A DNA stretch of 64,000 nucleotides from Clostridiales bacterium (lineage in GTDB: Bacteria; Bacillota; Clostridia; Christensenellales; Borkfalkiaceae), in assembly GCA_015069425.1 (NCBI GenBank), contig SVIP01000003.1:62001-126000 (forward strand). Direction: 5' to 3'. Position 1 is the first letter of the stretch. The number at the start of each line of letters is the position of its first letter. The position numbers were made by a program, and so were the translations under genes. Below the pieces are notes generated by a model. That model saw nothing but the letters and a program-made list of their open reading frames with translations. It was not told where the DNA came from and ran no database searches. Positions 26,347 to 35,877 of the stretch are shown here, piece by piece.

Positions 26347-27567
26347 GTGAAGAAAGTAGTAGTTGTTGGCGGTGGTGCTGCAGGTATGTTTGCTGCTTAC
26401 GCATCTTCCGCAAAAGGTAATCAAACCGTTCTAATTGAAAAAAATGAAAAACTCGGGCGTAAAATTTATATAACGGGTAAAGGGCGCTGTAATTTAACTT
26501 CAACCGTAGATAGAGATGAATTATTTAATTCTATAGTTAGAAATTCAAAATTCACTTTTAGCGCACTTTCAAATTTTTCACCATCAAACGTTTATTCTTT
26601 TTTTGAAAATAATGGTTTACCGTTAAAAGTTGAGCGTGGGAACAGAGTTTTTCCTTTGAGTGATAAGGCTAGCGACGTAACAAAAACTTTAGAAAAGGTT
26701 TTAATTAAGCAAGGCGTAGACGTTAGATTGAACACTGAGGTAAAAGATATTACTGTCCAAGATGGTGAAATTAAAAGCGTTGTAACAAGCAAGGGGTTAA
26801 TCGATTGCGATTGCGTTATCATTTGCACTGGTGGCGCGTCTTATCCACTCACTGGTAGCACAGGTGACGGCTATACTTTTGCTAAAAGGTTAGGGCATAA
26901 TTTAATTGAATTAAAACCTGCGTTAGTTGGAATTGAACTATGTGGTTCAGATTTTCTTGAAATGCAAGGTCTATCGTTAAAAAACGTTTCAATTTGCGCT
27001 AAACTAGACGGTAAAATTTTATATAGTGATTTTGGCGAAATGCTGTTCACTCATTTTGGTGTTTCAGGGCCCGTTATTCTTTCTTGTTCATCAAAAATAA
27101 ATAGACAGGATATGTCGAAAATTCAATTAGTCATTGATTTAAAACCCGCATTGACTGAAGACGTTCTTGATGCTAGACTTATTAGAGAGTTTAAGGAAAA
27201 TAACACGAAAACTATTGCAACGACCATGAGGTCGTTGTTACCAAAATCGCTTATAGATTGCGTACTCAAAAAAGCGCAAGTGTTAGGTTCTAAGAACTGT
27301 AGTCAAATCACCTTAAAAGAACGTAAAAATATTGTACAAGCGTTAAAAAATTTAACTTTTATACCCAAAAGACTTCGACCTATTGAAGAGGCTATAATTA
27401 CGTCAGGTGGTATAGACGTAAAAGAAATCAATCCAAAGACTATGGAAAGTAAGTTGGTTAAAGGCTTGTTTTTTGCCGGCGAAGTTATTGATATTGATGC
27501 GTTTACAGGTGGATTTAATTTGCAATTAGCATTTTCTACGGGGTTTGCCGCAGGAAACAACGTTTAA
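26347..27567 (+). CDS. HI0933/BaiN-family NAD(P)/FAD-dependent oxidoreductase
   Basis: 406-aa flavoprotein. N-terminal FAD-binding VVGGGAAGMFAAYAS (residues 5-19), a GRKIYITGKGRCNLT block characteristic of the HI0933 family, CTGGASYPLTGSTGDGY, and the C-terminal GEVIDIDAFTGGFNLQLAFSTG FAD motif. GTG start with GGGAG at 26335-26339. Members include the clostridial bile-acid enzyme BaiN, but most are housekeeping proteins of unknown substrate placed, as here, before cmk-plsC-ispH. A bile-acid role should not be assumed. Confidence 0.9.
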   Translation: MKKVVVVGGGAAGMFAAYASSAKGNQTVLIEKNEKLGRKIYITGKGRCNLTSTVDRDELFNSIVRNSKFTFSALSNFSPSNVYSFFENNGLPLKVERGNRVFPLSDKASDVTKTLEKVLIKQGVDVRLNTEVKDITVQDGEIKSVVTSKGLIDCDCVIICTGGASYPLTGSTGDGYTFAKRLGHNLIELKPALVGIELCGSDFLEMQGLSLKNVSICAKLDGKILYSDFGEMLFTHFGVSGPVILSCSSKINRQDMSKIQLVIDLKPALTEDVLDARLIREFKENNTKTIATTMRSLLPKSLIDCVLKKAQVLGSKNCSQITLKERKNIVQALKNLTFIPKRLRPIEEAIITSGGIDVKEINPKTMESKLVKGLFFAGEVIDIDAFTGGFNLQLAFSTGFAAGNNV

Positions 27568-27591
27568 GTTTAATAAGATTTTGGAGGAATT

Positions 27592-28254
27592 ATGAAAGAA
27601 ATTATTAGAATTGCTCTCGACGGTCCGTCGGGTAGTGGTAAAAGTACTATAGCAAAGCGTTTATCTTCAACGCTAAAAATTTTGTATTTAGATACTGGCG
27701 CAATGTATAGAGCAACTGCGCTTAAAGCAATATCTTTAGGTATTGATACTTTAGACGAATTAGGCGTATCTACATTTATTGACGATATTGATTTGCAAAT
27801 AAAATACGTTGACGGAACTCAACACACCTTTTTAGATGGTGAAGACGTTTCTGAAAGAATTCGTGAGCCACACGTTTCTATGGCAGCATCTAACATATCA
27901 AGTTTAAAGTGTGTTAGGTTAAAAATGGTAGATATGCAAAGAAAAATTGCGTCTGAAATGTCGTGTGTGCTAGACGGGCGTGATATCGGTTCTTACGTTT
28001 TGCCAAATGCGGACTATAAATTTTATATTACTGCAAGTGTAGACGTTAGGGCAGACCGTAGGTATAAAGAATTGATGCTTAAAGGTCATTCGGTTGAATA
28101 TAATGCCTTAAAAAAGGAAATAGAACAAAGAGACTATAACGATATGCATCGTGATTTTTCGCCCTTAACTAAAGCAGATGACGCGGTAGAGATTGATACC
28201 TCATATATGTCGGTAGAACAAGTTATCGGCAAAGTTATGTCATATTTAAAATAG
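27592..28254 (+). CDS. cmk: Cytidylate kinase
   Basis: Phosphorylates CMP/dCMP. 220 aa. P-loop DGPSGSGKST (residues 9-18), LDTGAMYRA substrate site, LDGRDIGSYVLP, and a lid RDYNDMHRDFSPL. Strong GGAGG upstream of ATG. Second gene of the conserved baiN-cmk-plsC-ispH/S1 cluster. Confidence 0.97.
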   Translation: MKEIIRIALDGPSGSGKSTIAKRLSSTLKILYLDTGAMYRATALKAISLGIDTLDELGVSTFIDDIDLQIKYVDGTQHTFLDGEDVSERIREPHVSMAASNISSLKCVRLKMVDMQRKIASEMSCVLDGRDIGSYVLPNADYKFYITASVDVRADRRYKELMLKGHSVEYNALKKEIEQRDYNDMHRDFSPLTKADDAVEIDTSYMSVEQVIGKVMSYLK

Positions 28255-28270
28255 TAGGTAATTTGCATCA

Positions 28271-28882
28271 ATGAACTTTTTTCAAAAAATACCATATTGT
28301 GTTTTCAAATTATTGTATCCATCAAAAATTTATGGAAAAGAAAATATTCCCGAGGGTACTGCAGTGTTTGTATGTAACCACTTTTCTGCGTTAGATTGTG
28401 GTTTCGTGCTTAAGGCATATCCAAAGGATATATATTTTTTAGCAAAAAAAGAGTTGTTTGAAAAGAAAATTTGTGCAAAATTTTTGAAATCTTACGGTGG
28501 TTTGCCTATTGATAGAGACAATCCCGATATGAGAACTTTAATTGCGCCCATAAAAGTTTTGAAAGAGGGGCATAAACTTGCAATTTTTCCAGAGGGTACA
28601 AGAAATAAGACAAAGACTAATGAACTGCAAGAAATAAAAGGTGGAACGGTTATTTTTGCCGTCAAGGCACGCTGTCCTATAGTACCTATGATGTTGAGTG
28701 GTAAATGTCGTATTTTTAGAAAAACTAGGTTAATTATAGGTAAGCCTTTTTATTTAGACGAATTTTACGGAAAAAAACTTACTGACGACGTAATTGACGA
28801 AATGGCAAAAAAAGTAAGAGAAAAGATGTTAGAGCAACAAAGATTATTATCTCTACAAACATCTAAAAAAAGGAAAAAATGA
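28271..28882 (+). CDS. plsC: 1-acyl-sn-glycerol-3-phosphate acyltransferase
   Basis: Acylates lysophosphatidic acid at sn-2 in phospholipid synthesis. 203 aa; hydrophobic N-terminus, NHFSALD (the NHX4D catalytic motif) near 37-43, and FPEGTRNK near 111-118. The C-terminal SKKRKK tail is basic. Stop overlaps ispH/S1 by ATGA. Confidence 0.94.
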   Translation: MNFFQKIPYCVFKLLYPSKIYGKENIPEGTAVFVCNHFSALDCGFVLKAYPKDIYFLAKKELFEKKICAKFLKSYGGLPIDRDNPDMRTLIAPIKVLKEGHKLAIFPEGTRNKTKTNELQEIKGGTVIFAVKARCPIVPMMLSGKCRIFRKTRLIIGKPFYLDEFYGKKLTDDVIDEMAKKVREKMLEQQRLLSLQTSKKRKK

Positions 28883-31044
28883 TAGTATTAAAAGGAAAAA
28901 ACGGTGGGTTTTGTTTTGGGGTCGCAAGGGCGGTTAAACAGGCAAAACAACTAAGCGGTAAAGGCAACTATATTTTAGGTCAAATCATACATAATGAATC
29001 CGTTATCAACGAGTTAGAACGTGCAGGCATCAAAACTATAAATTCGCTAAATGATGCTAATTTTTGTGCGGGCGATAATCTTTTAATAAGAACTCACGGC
29101 GAAGGTAAAGAAACGTTTGATTATGCAACAAAATTAGGGCTTAATATAATTGACTGCACGTGTCCTTTCGTTAAGGAAATTCACGACATAGTAAAAAAAA
29201 ATTACGCTGATGGTTATACTGTTGCAGTTATAGGTAACGCCGAGCATCCTGAAGTGAAGGGAATAAACGGTTGGTGTGGCGGAACTGCAGTTATAACTGA
29301 AAGTAGTGAAGTGCTATCACAAATACAAACTGAAAAGTTGTGCATTGTAGTTCAAACAACCTATTCAGAAGAAAAATTTGATGAAATAATTAAAAATTTT
29401 GCTAATAGCAACGCAAAAACAGTTGATATTTTCAAAACAATTTGCTATACTACAAAAAAGCGACAAAAAGAGGCGGAAATTTTGTCTGCCAAGTGTGAAG
29501 CCGTTTTGGTTTTGGGTGGCGCAAACAGTAATAATACTAACAAACTTTACGACATTTGCAAGAAGAATTGCAACAATGTTTTTAGATTAGTTTCGCCTGT
29601 CGATTTTGATTATGAAAAAATAAAAAGTTATAATAAAGTAGGAGTTGTTTTGGGCGCGTCAACGCCAATTGAACAATTTCGGGAGGTTGTCTCACTTATG
29701 GAGAACGTTAAGGAAGAAGTCATCACTACGCAAACGGTAGAAGGTGAAGTTAAGCAAGAAGAAGTTAAAGAAACCGTAGAAGTCGCTACGGTTGCAGAAA
29801 CCAAAAATGTTTCTGCCGTTTCTGAAATGGAAAAAGCATTTTCCAACATTAAGCCGAATAAAGACCTAAAAATCGGTCAAATAGTATCTGCTGTTATCAC
29901 TTCAGCTAAAGATGATGGCTTAACTTTATCAATAAAAGATTCAAAGAAAGATGATTTTTCTCTTCCCAAGAGTGAAATTATGGGTGAGTATGATAAAGAG
30001 GCATACCAAGCAAAGGTTGGTCAAAAAATCCGCGTAATGGTTATCGCAAAACAACCTGTTGTTTTCTCTGAAAAGGCAATGGAAAGCGTTCTTAAAGAAG
30101 AAGCTGAAATTGAAGAAATTAAAAATGGTAAAATTTTCGAGGCTGTTATCAAATCTACGAATAAGGGTGGTTTGAACGGCGAGTTTGGTAGATATAGCGT
30201 ATTTGTTCCTGCATCTCAAATTAAACTTGGTTTCGTTAAAGACCTTGAAAAATACGTTGGTAAAACTTTAAGGCTTAAAGCTGAAAAGGTTGAATCAAGA
30301 GGTTCACGTAGACAAATAGTTGGTTCACAGAAGGTTATTCTTGAGGCAGAAAAGGCTGAACGTGATGCTATAAAAGCAAAGAAAGAATCAGAATTCTTTG
30401 CTAGCATTCAAGAAGGTGACGTTGTTTTAGGTACACCCGTTAGGTTTGCTGCTTTCGGTGCTTTTGTTGACGTTAACGGTTTTGACTGTCTTGCTCATAT
30501 ATCAGACCTTTCTTGGACTGGTTGCAGTGATTGTGCTGAAGTTCTTGAACTTGGCAAGCAAGCGGAATTTAAAATTCTAAAGATAGATGAAGAAAATAAA
30601 CGTGTTTCTATCGGTTATAAACAATTACAACCTAAACCATGGGATACCGTTGTTGAAAAATATAACGTTGACGACGTTATTACTGGTAAGGTTGTTAGAA
30701 TCGTAAGTTTTGGTGCTTTCGTTGAAATTGAAAAAGGCGTTGACGGTTTAGTTCACGTTTCTCAAATTTCAAATCAATGGTTAGAAAATCCTGTAACAGC
30801 ATTACAGGTTGGACAAGAAGTTCAAGCAAAGATTATGGCTATTGACCCTGAAAAAGAAAAGATGACCCTTTCTATTAAGGCATTACTTCCTGAAGTTGAA
30901 AAGCCTGAAAAAGAAGATAAGAAAGGTAAAAAGGGTAAGGATAATGCTGAAACTGAAGAAGATTATCCCGAACTTCGTGAATGGAAAGACGACAGTGGAA
31001 ACGGCGTTTCAATAGCAGAAATGCTTGGAAATAACGAAAACTAA
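28879..31044 (+). CDS. ispH: IspH (HMB-PP reductase) fused to S1 RNA-binding domains
   Basis: 721 aa in two parts. Residues 1-275 are IspH, the last step of the MEP isoprenoid pathway: cluster cysteines Cys12 (GGFCFGV), Cys95 (DCTCPFV) and Cys189 (KTICYTT), and the proton-donor Glu in EHPEV near 125. A Glu/Val-rich linker (276-325) joins four S1 OB-fold repeats at roughly 328-400, 420-490, 503-580 and 594-666; the last two are clear (AAFGAFVDVNG, VSFGAFVEIEKG). The tail is acidic and lysine rich. This fusion is well known in Clostridia and probably supplies the S1-like ribosomal function. Confidence 0.95.
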   Translation: MIVLKGKNGGFCFGVARAVKQAKQLSGKGNYILGQIIHNESVINELERAGIKTINSLNDANFCAGDNLLIRTHGEGKETFDYATKLGLNIIDCTCPFVKEIHDIVKKNYADGYTVAVIGNAEHPEVKGINGWCGGTAVITESSEVLSQIQTEKLCIVVQTTYSEEKFDEIIKNFANSNAKTVDIFKTICYTTKKRQKEAEILSAKCEAVLVLGGANSNNTNKLYDICKKNCNNVFRLVSPVDFDYEKIKSYNKVGVVLGASTPIEQFREVVSLMENVKEEVITTQTVEGEVKQEEVKETVEVATVAETKNVSAVSEMEKAFSNIKPNKDLKIGQIVSAVITSAKDDGLTLSIKDSKKDDFSLPKSEIMGEYDKEAYQAKVGQKIRVMVIAKQPVVFSEKAMESVLKEEAEIEEIKNGKIFEAVIKSTNKGGLNGEFGRYSVFVPASQIKLGFVKDLEKYVGKTLRLKAEKVESRGSRRQIVGSQKVILEAEKAERDAIKAKKESEFFASIQEGDVVLGTPVRFAAFGAFVDVNGFDCLAHISDLSWTGCSDCAEVLELGKQAEFKILKIDEENKRVSIGYKQLQPKPWDTVVEKYNVDDVITGKVVRIVSFGAFVEIEKGVDGLVHVSQISNQWLENPVTALQVGQEVQAKIMAIDPEKEKMTLSIKALLPEVEKPEKEDKKGKKGKDNAETEEDYPELREWKDDSGNGVSIAEMLGNNEN

Positions 31045-31049
31045 TTTAA

Positions 31050-31076
31050 AAAGGCAGGTTTAATACCTGCCTTTAC
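31050..31076 (+). terminator. Terminator after ispH/S1
   Basis: Perfect stem AAGGCAGGT / ACCTGCCTT (31051-31073) with a 5-nt loop. Confidence 0.75.
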
Positions 31077-31082
31077 TTATAA

Positions 31083-31108
31083 TAAAAAAAACCTTGTTTT
31101 TACAAGGT
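31083..31108 (-). terminator. Terminator of the TtuC/DmlA-like gene
   Basis: Stem ACCTTG / CAAGGT (31091-31108), followed on the minus strand by an eight-T run. Confidence 0.8.
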
Positions 31109-31117
31109 CTTTTCTAT

Positions 31118-32182
31118 TTATGCGTTAAGTTTTCTTATAACTTCATTGCCAACTTCATATGTTTTTGCGTTTCCGCCAAGGTCGGGTGTTAAAACCTTTT
31201 TTTCAACCAACATCTCTTCAATTATGTTAAGCAGTTTTTTGCTCCATTCTTCATGACCGAAAAAGTCTAGCATTTGGCTTGCTGACCAAACTGTTGCCAA
31301 AGGGTTAGAAATAAATTTACCAGCAATATCTGGTGCAGAACCATGAATAGGTTCAAACATTGAAGGATAAGTTCTTTCTGGGTTTAAGTTTGCACCTGCC
31401 GCTAGCCCCATACCACCAGCGATTGCCGCACCTAAATCGGTTAATATATCACCGAAAAGGTTAGAGGTTACAACAATTTCAAACCTTTTTGGGTCTTTAA
31501 CCATAAACATACTTGCAGCGTCAACCAAATACGAATAAGTTTTAACTTCTGGATAATCTTTTGATACTTCCTTAAAAATTTGGTCCCAAAAAACCATAGA
31601 ATAGTTTAGTGCGTTACCTTTGCTTATACTTGTCAAAGTTTTGTTTTTTTCTTTTGCAAGTTCAAAAGCATAGCGAATTATTCTTTCGCAACCTTTACGT
31701 GAAAAAACGCCGTCTTGAATAACCACTTCATTAGGTTTGTTTTTGAATAACCAACTACCACTGCCGGCGTATTCGCCTTCGCTGTTTTCTCTAACGAAAA
31801 TCATATCAATATTTTCGGGGTTTGCATCTTTTAGAGGGCAAGGCGCGCCTTTAAGCAGTTTAACAGGGCGAAGATTAACATACTGGTCGAAACTTTTTCT
31901 TATGATAAGAAGTAAATCCCATAATGAAATGTGGTCGGGAACACCAGGAGCGCCTACTGCGCCAAGAAAAATTGCGTCATAATTTTTTAGTATATCAATA
32001 CCGTTTTCAGGCATCATTTTACCCGTTTGCTTATAATACTCACAACCCCAAGGGTATTTTGTAAATTCAAATTTAAAAGCTCCGTCAATGCGTGAAACTT
32101 CTTCTAAAACTTTTATGCCTTCGTCAATAACTTCAGGGCCGATACCATCACCGGCAATAACTGCAATTTTATGTGTTATCAT
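31118..32182 (-). CDS. Beta-decarboxylating dehydrogenase, tartrate/D-malate dehydrogenase-like
   Basis: 354 aa of the isocitrate/isopropylmalate dehydrogenase family, using NAD and a divalent metal. N-terminal IAVIAGDGIGPEV, substrate loop LLLIIRKSFDQYVNLRPVKL, metal-binding Asp in VTSNLFGDILTDLGAA, and EPIHGSAPDIAGK. The short WDLLLIIRK loop and lack of leuCD genes favour the TtuC/DmlA (tartrate or D-malate) branch over LeuB. Monocistronic with its own promoter and terminator. GGAG lies about 12 bp before the ATG, rather far. Substrate assignment is tentative. Confidence 0.85.
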   Translation of the reverse strand: MITHKIAVIAGDGIGPEVIDEGIKVLEEVSRIDGAFKFEFTKYPWGCEYYKQTGKMMPENGIDILKNYDAIFLGAVGAPGVPDHISLWDLLLIIRKSFDQYVNLRPVKLLKGAPCPLKDANPENIDMIFVRENSEGEYAGSGSWLFKNKPNEVVIQDGVFSRKGCERIIRYAFELAKEKNKTLTSISKGNALNYSMVFWDQIFKEVSKDYPEVKTYSYLVDAASMFMVKDPKRFEIVVTSNLFGDILTDLGAAIAGGMGLAAGANLNPERTYPSMFEPIHGSAPDIAGKFISNPLATVWSASQMLDFFGHEEWSKKLLNIIEEMLVEKKVLTPDLGGNAKTYEVGNEVIRKLNA

Positions 32183-32217
32183 AAAAACATAATTCTCCTA
32201 ATAAAATATTTTTAATA

Positions 32218-32246
32218 ATTATATAATAAAATAAATTGTTTGTAAA
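32218..32246 (-). promoter_or_regulatory. Promoter of the TtuC/DmlA-like gene
   Basis: Minus strand TTTACA (32246-32241), 17 bp, TATAAT (32223-32218). Confidence 0.7.
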
Positions 32247-32309
32247 GTAAATATATTTTCATTAAAATAATCTGTTCTAAAATTTAATAGTATAGAATAA
32301 ATTATAACG

Positions 32310-33179
32310 ATGGATTTAAGTTTTTTACCTCAAAATATTTTGTCGTCGTTAAAACTTGTTAATTTGGACAATCTATACGAAATTAGAATGCGAACGGATT
32401 TTGCAGTTAAAGTTTTTGTTTTAGATAAGTTTTTATATCTGTCAAAAGACGGGTGTACTCTTTTAAAAGGTAACGCTATCGTTTGTACAAAAAGCGATAT
32501 AGATTACGTAATAAAAAACGTTACTGAGTACTCAGAATACGCTCACAACAATAAAATTAAATGTGGATATCTAACAACTAAAGAAGGCATTAGAATAGGT
32601 ATTGCTGGGGAATGTGTTTTTGACGGTAATAATATAGTTACAATTAAAAATATCACTTCATTAAATATTCGTATACCGCATAACGTATCGGGTTGTTCAA
32701 GCTACTTTTTTAACAAAATTTTTAAGGATAATCAGTTATATAGCACTTTAATAATGTCTAACCCTTTTTTAGGTAAAACTACTTTGCTTAAAGATTTGGC
32801 AATAAAACTTAACGAAAAAAATATAGGTAACCTTTTGTTGATTGATGAGAGAGGGGAATTTTCTAGCGTTAAGGGCGAAAATATTGATAATATTTGTTTT
32901 TGTAATAAAGAATATGCGTTTAGTTATGCAGTAAGGTCGCTTGCACCTAAAATTATTATAACTGATGAACTATCAACGAAAGAGGACTGGAAGTGCGTAG
33001 AATTAACCATAAATAGCGGTTTAAAAATTATTGCAAGTTGCCATTGCCCAAGCATTGATTATTTGGCTAACAAAACATATTTTATAAATGGATTGTTTGA
33101 TAGATACGTCGTTTTAGACGATAGTTATAAGATGGGGCAAGTAAAATGTGTTTATGATGAGGAATTTAATATAATATGA
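32310..33179 (+). CDS. spoIIIAA: Stage III sporulation protein AA, secretion-type ATPase
   Basis: Mother-cell ATPase of the SpoIIIA-SpoIIQ channel that keeps the forespore active. 289 aa. The P-loop is divergent: S150-NPFL-GKTT where relatives have a Gly at the first position. Walker B is LLLIDERGEF (about 175-184). First of eight genes in the usual AA-AH order, with overlaps or short gaps throughout. No ribosome site is visible before the ATG; TATAGAAT at 32291-32298 could be a sigma-E type -10 element, which would leave almost no leader, but this is only suggestive. Confidence 0.95.
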   Translation: MDLSFLPQNILSSLKLVNLDNLYEIRMRTDFAVKVFVLDKFLYLSKDGCTLLKGNAIVCTKSDIDYVIKNVTEYSEYAHNNKIKCGYLTTKEGIRIGIAGECVFDGNNIVTIKNITSLNIRIPHNVSGCSSYFFNKIFKDNQLYSTLIMSNPFLGKTTLLKDLAIKLNEKNIGNLLLIDERGEFSSVKGENIDNICFCNKEYAFSYAVRSLAPKIIITDELSTKEDWKCVELTINSGLKIIASCHCPSIDYLANKTYFINGLFDRYVVLDDSYKMGQVKCVYDEEFNII

Positions 33180-33628
33180 ATTTATTTTTTGGCGTTTTAT
33201 TACTATTTATCAGCACTATAGTCGGCTATTATTTATCATTAAAATTTGTAAAAAAACGCGCGTTTTATGAAAATTTTAGTTCGTTTAATAAAACTTTCAC
33301 GAGTGAGGTGGGTTTTTCTCAGAAGACGTTAAAAGATATAATTTCTAAATTTGATAATGATTTTTATAATTTTTTAAAAAATAATATAAATGGTTCAAAA
33401 GATTTTTCGCTTAAATATTTATCGGAAGAAGAAATAACGTTTGTTAAAACTTATGCAAATAGTATCGGTGTTGGGGACAAGCATTCGCAATTAGAATTTT
33501 TAAAAAGTATAACCACAGAAATTGATAACCGCTTAAAAGTATCGATAGAAAATGAAAAAAAATATAAAAATTTATATGTTAAACTAGGCTTTTTAATAGG
33601 TTTAATTTGCTTGATAATATTTTTGTAG
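33176..33628 (+). CDS. spoIIIAB: Stage III sporulation protein AB
   Basis: 150 aa. N-terminal membrane helix (residues 3-22), a helical soluble middle, and a C-terminal hydrophobic helix (GFLIGLICLIIFL). Resembles the type II secretion GspF-like SpoIIIAB fold. Overlaps spoIIIAA by ATGA. Sequence is divergent, so position in the operon is the main support together with length and topology. Confidence 0.9.
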   Translation: MNLFFGVLLLFISTIVGYYLSLKFVKKRAFYENFSSFNKTFTSEVGFSQKTLKDIISKFDNDFYNFLKNNINGSKDFSLKYLSEEEITFVKTYANSIGVGDKHSQLEFLKSITTEIDNRLKVSIENEKKYKNLYVKLGFLIGLICLIIFL

Positions 33629-33637
33629 GTTAATTTA

Positions 33638-33835
33638 ATGGATATTGACATTATTTTTAAAATTGCTGCAATAGGGATTGTTATAACGGTGATTACGCAA
33701 ATATTAAAAAAAAGTGATAGAGACGATATTGCCACTTTGGTCTCTATTGCGGGATTTATAATTGTTTTAACCTTCGTTATAAATATGATTAGCGATTTAT
33801 TTGAAACAATTAAAAATATTTTTTATTTATATTGA
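33638..33835 (+). CDS. spoIIIAC: Stage III sporulation protein AC
   Basis: 65-aa membrane protein with two helices (IIFKIAAIGIVITVITQIL and a second at about 32-50) joined by a KKSDRDDIA loop, the typical AC pattern. Follows spoIIIAB by 9 bp. Confidence 0.94.
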   Translation: MDIDIIFKIAAIGIVITVITQILKKSDRDDIATLVSIAGFIIVLTFVINMISDLFETIKNIFYLY

Positions 33836-34215
33836 TGATTAAAGTAATCTCTATAGTTTTAATTTGTGCCTTGCTTGTAGTTTATTTAAAATCTATAAAC
33901 AGTGAAATGTATTTTATTGCATTGTTGGGGGCAGGGATAATTGTTTTATCAATATCGTTTGAATACGTTTCGCAATTATTTAACTTTTTTAATTACTTAG
34001 TTGACTTTACCGGCATTGATAAAGATTTTTATTTGATAATTTTTAAAACGGTTGCAATAGGCTATTTAGTAGAATTTGGCGCAGGAACGGTAACTGACAT
34101 GGGGCTAAAAAGTTTAGCAGATAAACTTGTATTTGTGGGTAAACTTGCAATATTTAGCATTTCTTTACCTATTTTATATGCAATTTTCAACTTATTATTG
34201 AGGCTAATTCAATGA
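33835..34215 (+). CDS. spoIIIAD: Stage III sporulation protein AD
   Basis: 126-aa membrane protein with four hydrophobic helices and the conserved DMGLKSLADKLVFVGKLAIF segment. ATG at 33835 overlaps the spoIIIAC stop (TGATG); a TTG one codon upstream is possible but less likely. Confidence 0.95.
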   Translation: MIKVISIVLICALLVVYLKSINSEMYFIALLGAGIIVLSISFEYVSQLFNFFNYLVDFTGIDKDFYLIIFKTVAIGYLVEFGAGTVTDMGLKSLADKLVFVGKLAIFSISLPILYAIFNLLLRLIQ

Positions 34216-35381
34216 CCAACAATAAAAAATATATATTAAAAACATTTTTTGTTTTGAGTTTTATTTGTTTTATTTGCAGTTTTAATTGCGGATATGTTTT
34301 TGCTGACGCTCTTTCAGATTCTATTAAAGAGCAGTTGGGGAATATAAACCTTAATGAGTTAGAATTATTTATAAACTCTTTAAACTTATCGTTTGTTAAA
34401 GATGATTTTATTTCAACAATAAATTCAATATTAAATGGTAATTTTACGTTAGATATTACGAGTATAGGTAATGTTGCAAAAGAAATTTTTTTAAAAGATA
34501 TGTATAATTTATTACCTACAATAATTAGTATAATTGCAATAGCTGTGTTATGTGGGTTAATTACAAATTTAAAAAGTTCTTATATGACGGATAGTGTTGC
34601 CGAAACAATTATTTTTGTTTGTCTTTGCTCGATAGTTTTTATTTTATTAACAGAAATTTTATCTATTTATACGTTAGTTAAAAACACTATTGAAACAATA
34701 GGAAAAACGGTTGAGATTATGTCACCCATAATGTTGACTTTGATGTTGGCTGTTGGTGGAAATGTTTCTGCAAACGTTTATAAACCTGCAGTTGCTTTTT
34801 TATCTGGTGGAATTATCAACTTAATGTCTACAATAGTTTTACCACTCATTATAATTTCAACTGCATTTAGTGTAGTTTCGTGTTTTTCAAATACTATAAA
34901 ATTGAACAAATTTTCAGATTTTTTTCACTCTATTATTAAATGGATTTTTGGAATAATCATTACAATTTTTACTTTTTTTATAGGCGTACAAGGCGTTGCA
35001 GGAGCAAAATATGATGGAATTACTTTTAAAATTGCAAAATATGCAATATCTAATTCCGTGCCTATAGTAGGCGGATTACTTAAAGACGGACTAAACATAG
35101 TGATAGCTGGAAGTGTTTTAATTAAAAATTCTATAGGTGTTGTGGTTTTGTTTTCATTGTTTTTTTTAATCTTAAAACCAGTATTTCATTTTGCAGTTTT
35201 TTCTACGTTATTAAAATTAACTTCTGCTTTGATTGAGCCTATTTGCGACGTAAGAATTTGTAATTTTTGTTTAACGATTGACAAAACAATATCATTTTTG
35301 ACAGCATCTATTTTAGTCGTTGGTTTTTTAACTTTAATAACCGTTGCTTTAATGACTGCATCTGCAAGTGTTATTATTTAA
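34212..35381 (+). CDS. spoIIIAE: Stage III sporulation protein AE
   Basis: 389 aa. Cleavable signal-like N-terminus (to about FADA, residue 33), an external segment, then about seven to eight membrane helices; the GVQGVAGAKYDGITFKIAKY and FLSGGIINLMST regions are typical of AE. Overlaps spoIIIAD by ATGA. Confidence 0.95.
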   Translation: MTNNKKYILKTFFVLSFICFICSFNCGYVFADALSDSIKEQLGNINLNELELFINSLNLSFVKDDFISTINSILNGNFTLDITSIGNVAKEIFLKDMYNLLPTIISIIAIAVLCGLITNLKSSYMTDSVAETIIFVCLCSIVFILLTEILSIYTLVKNTIETIGKTVEIMSPIMLTLMLAVGGNVSANVYKPAVAFLSGGIINLMSTIVLPLIIISTAFSVVSCFSNTIKLNKFSDFFHSIIKWIFGIIITIFTFFIGVQGVAGAKYDGITFKIAKYAISNSVPIVGGLLKDGLNIVIAGSVLIKNSIGVVVLFSLFFLILKPVFHFAVFSTLLKLTSALIEPICDVRICNFCLTIDKTISFLTASILVVGFLTLITVALMTASASVII

Positions 35382-35394
35382 TGTAATTTGAATT

Positions 35395-35877
35395 ATGAAA
35401 GAATGGGCGTTAAAAATCTTGATATCCGTACTTATATTATCTTCAATAAGTATCATTTTACCTACAGGTAAATTGTCAAGTTATATTAAATACGTTTTTG
35501 CAATTATTTTGATTCCTATTGTAATTGAACCCGTTTTAATGATAAAAAATAATAATTTTGACTTTAATACGGTTTTTAATGAAACTGAAGTGCAAGTACA
35601 AAATGATTATCTTGATTATATTTCTGAGCAAAAAATCAATGAATATAATTCCCGATTAAACGTTTTATTAAATAATTTAGGCGTTTTAGGCGCAAAAGTT
35701 GATTTATTGTATAATATTGACGAAAATTATATAATTCACATTAAAAAGGTGTGTATAGATTTAACAAATTCGGTTATCAATTCGGACAAAGAGCATATAG
35801 ATATTATAGAAACTATAAAAACTGCTTATTCCGAATATTTGCACATTGACAAAGATGAGGTAATTATTTATGAATAA
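35395..35877 (+). CDS. spoIIIAF: Stage III sporulation protein AF
   Basis: 160 aa. Two N-terminal membrane helices (residues 5-24 and 32-50) with the SSYIKYVFAIILIPIVIEPV pattern, then a soluble domain exposed between the two spore membranes. No clear ribosome site. Assigned by topology and operon position. Confidence 0.92.
   Translation: MKEWALKILISVLILSSISIILPTGKLSSYIKYVFAIILIPIVIEPVLMIKNNNFDFNTVFNETEVQVQNDYLDYISEQKINEYNSRLNVLLNNLGVLGAKVDLLYNIDENYIIHIKKVCIDLTNSVINSDKEHIDIIETIKTAYSEYLHIDKDEVIIYE

Noticed and set aside
26347-27567. Bile-acid inducible (bai) function for the flavoprotein
   Set aside because: The HI0933 family is broad and the neighbours are housekeeping genes; no bai operon is present.
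31118-32182. LeuB (isopropylmalate dehydrogenase)
   Set aside because: Substrate loop is TtuC/DmlA-like and no leuA, leuC or leuD is adjacent.
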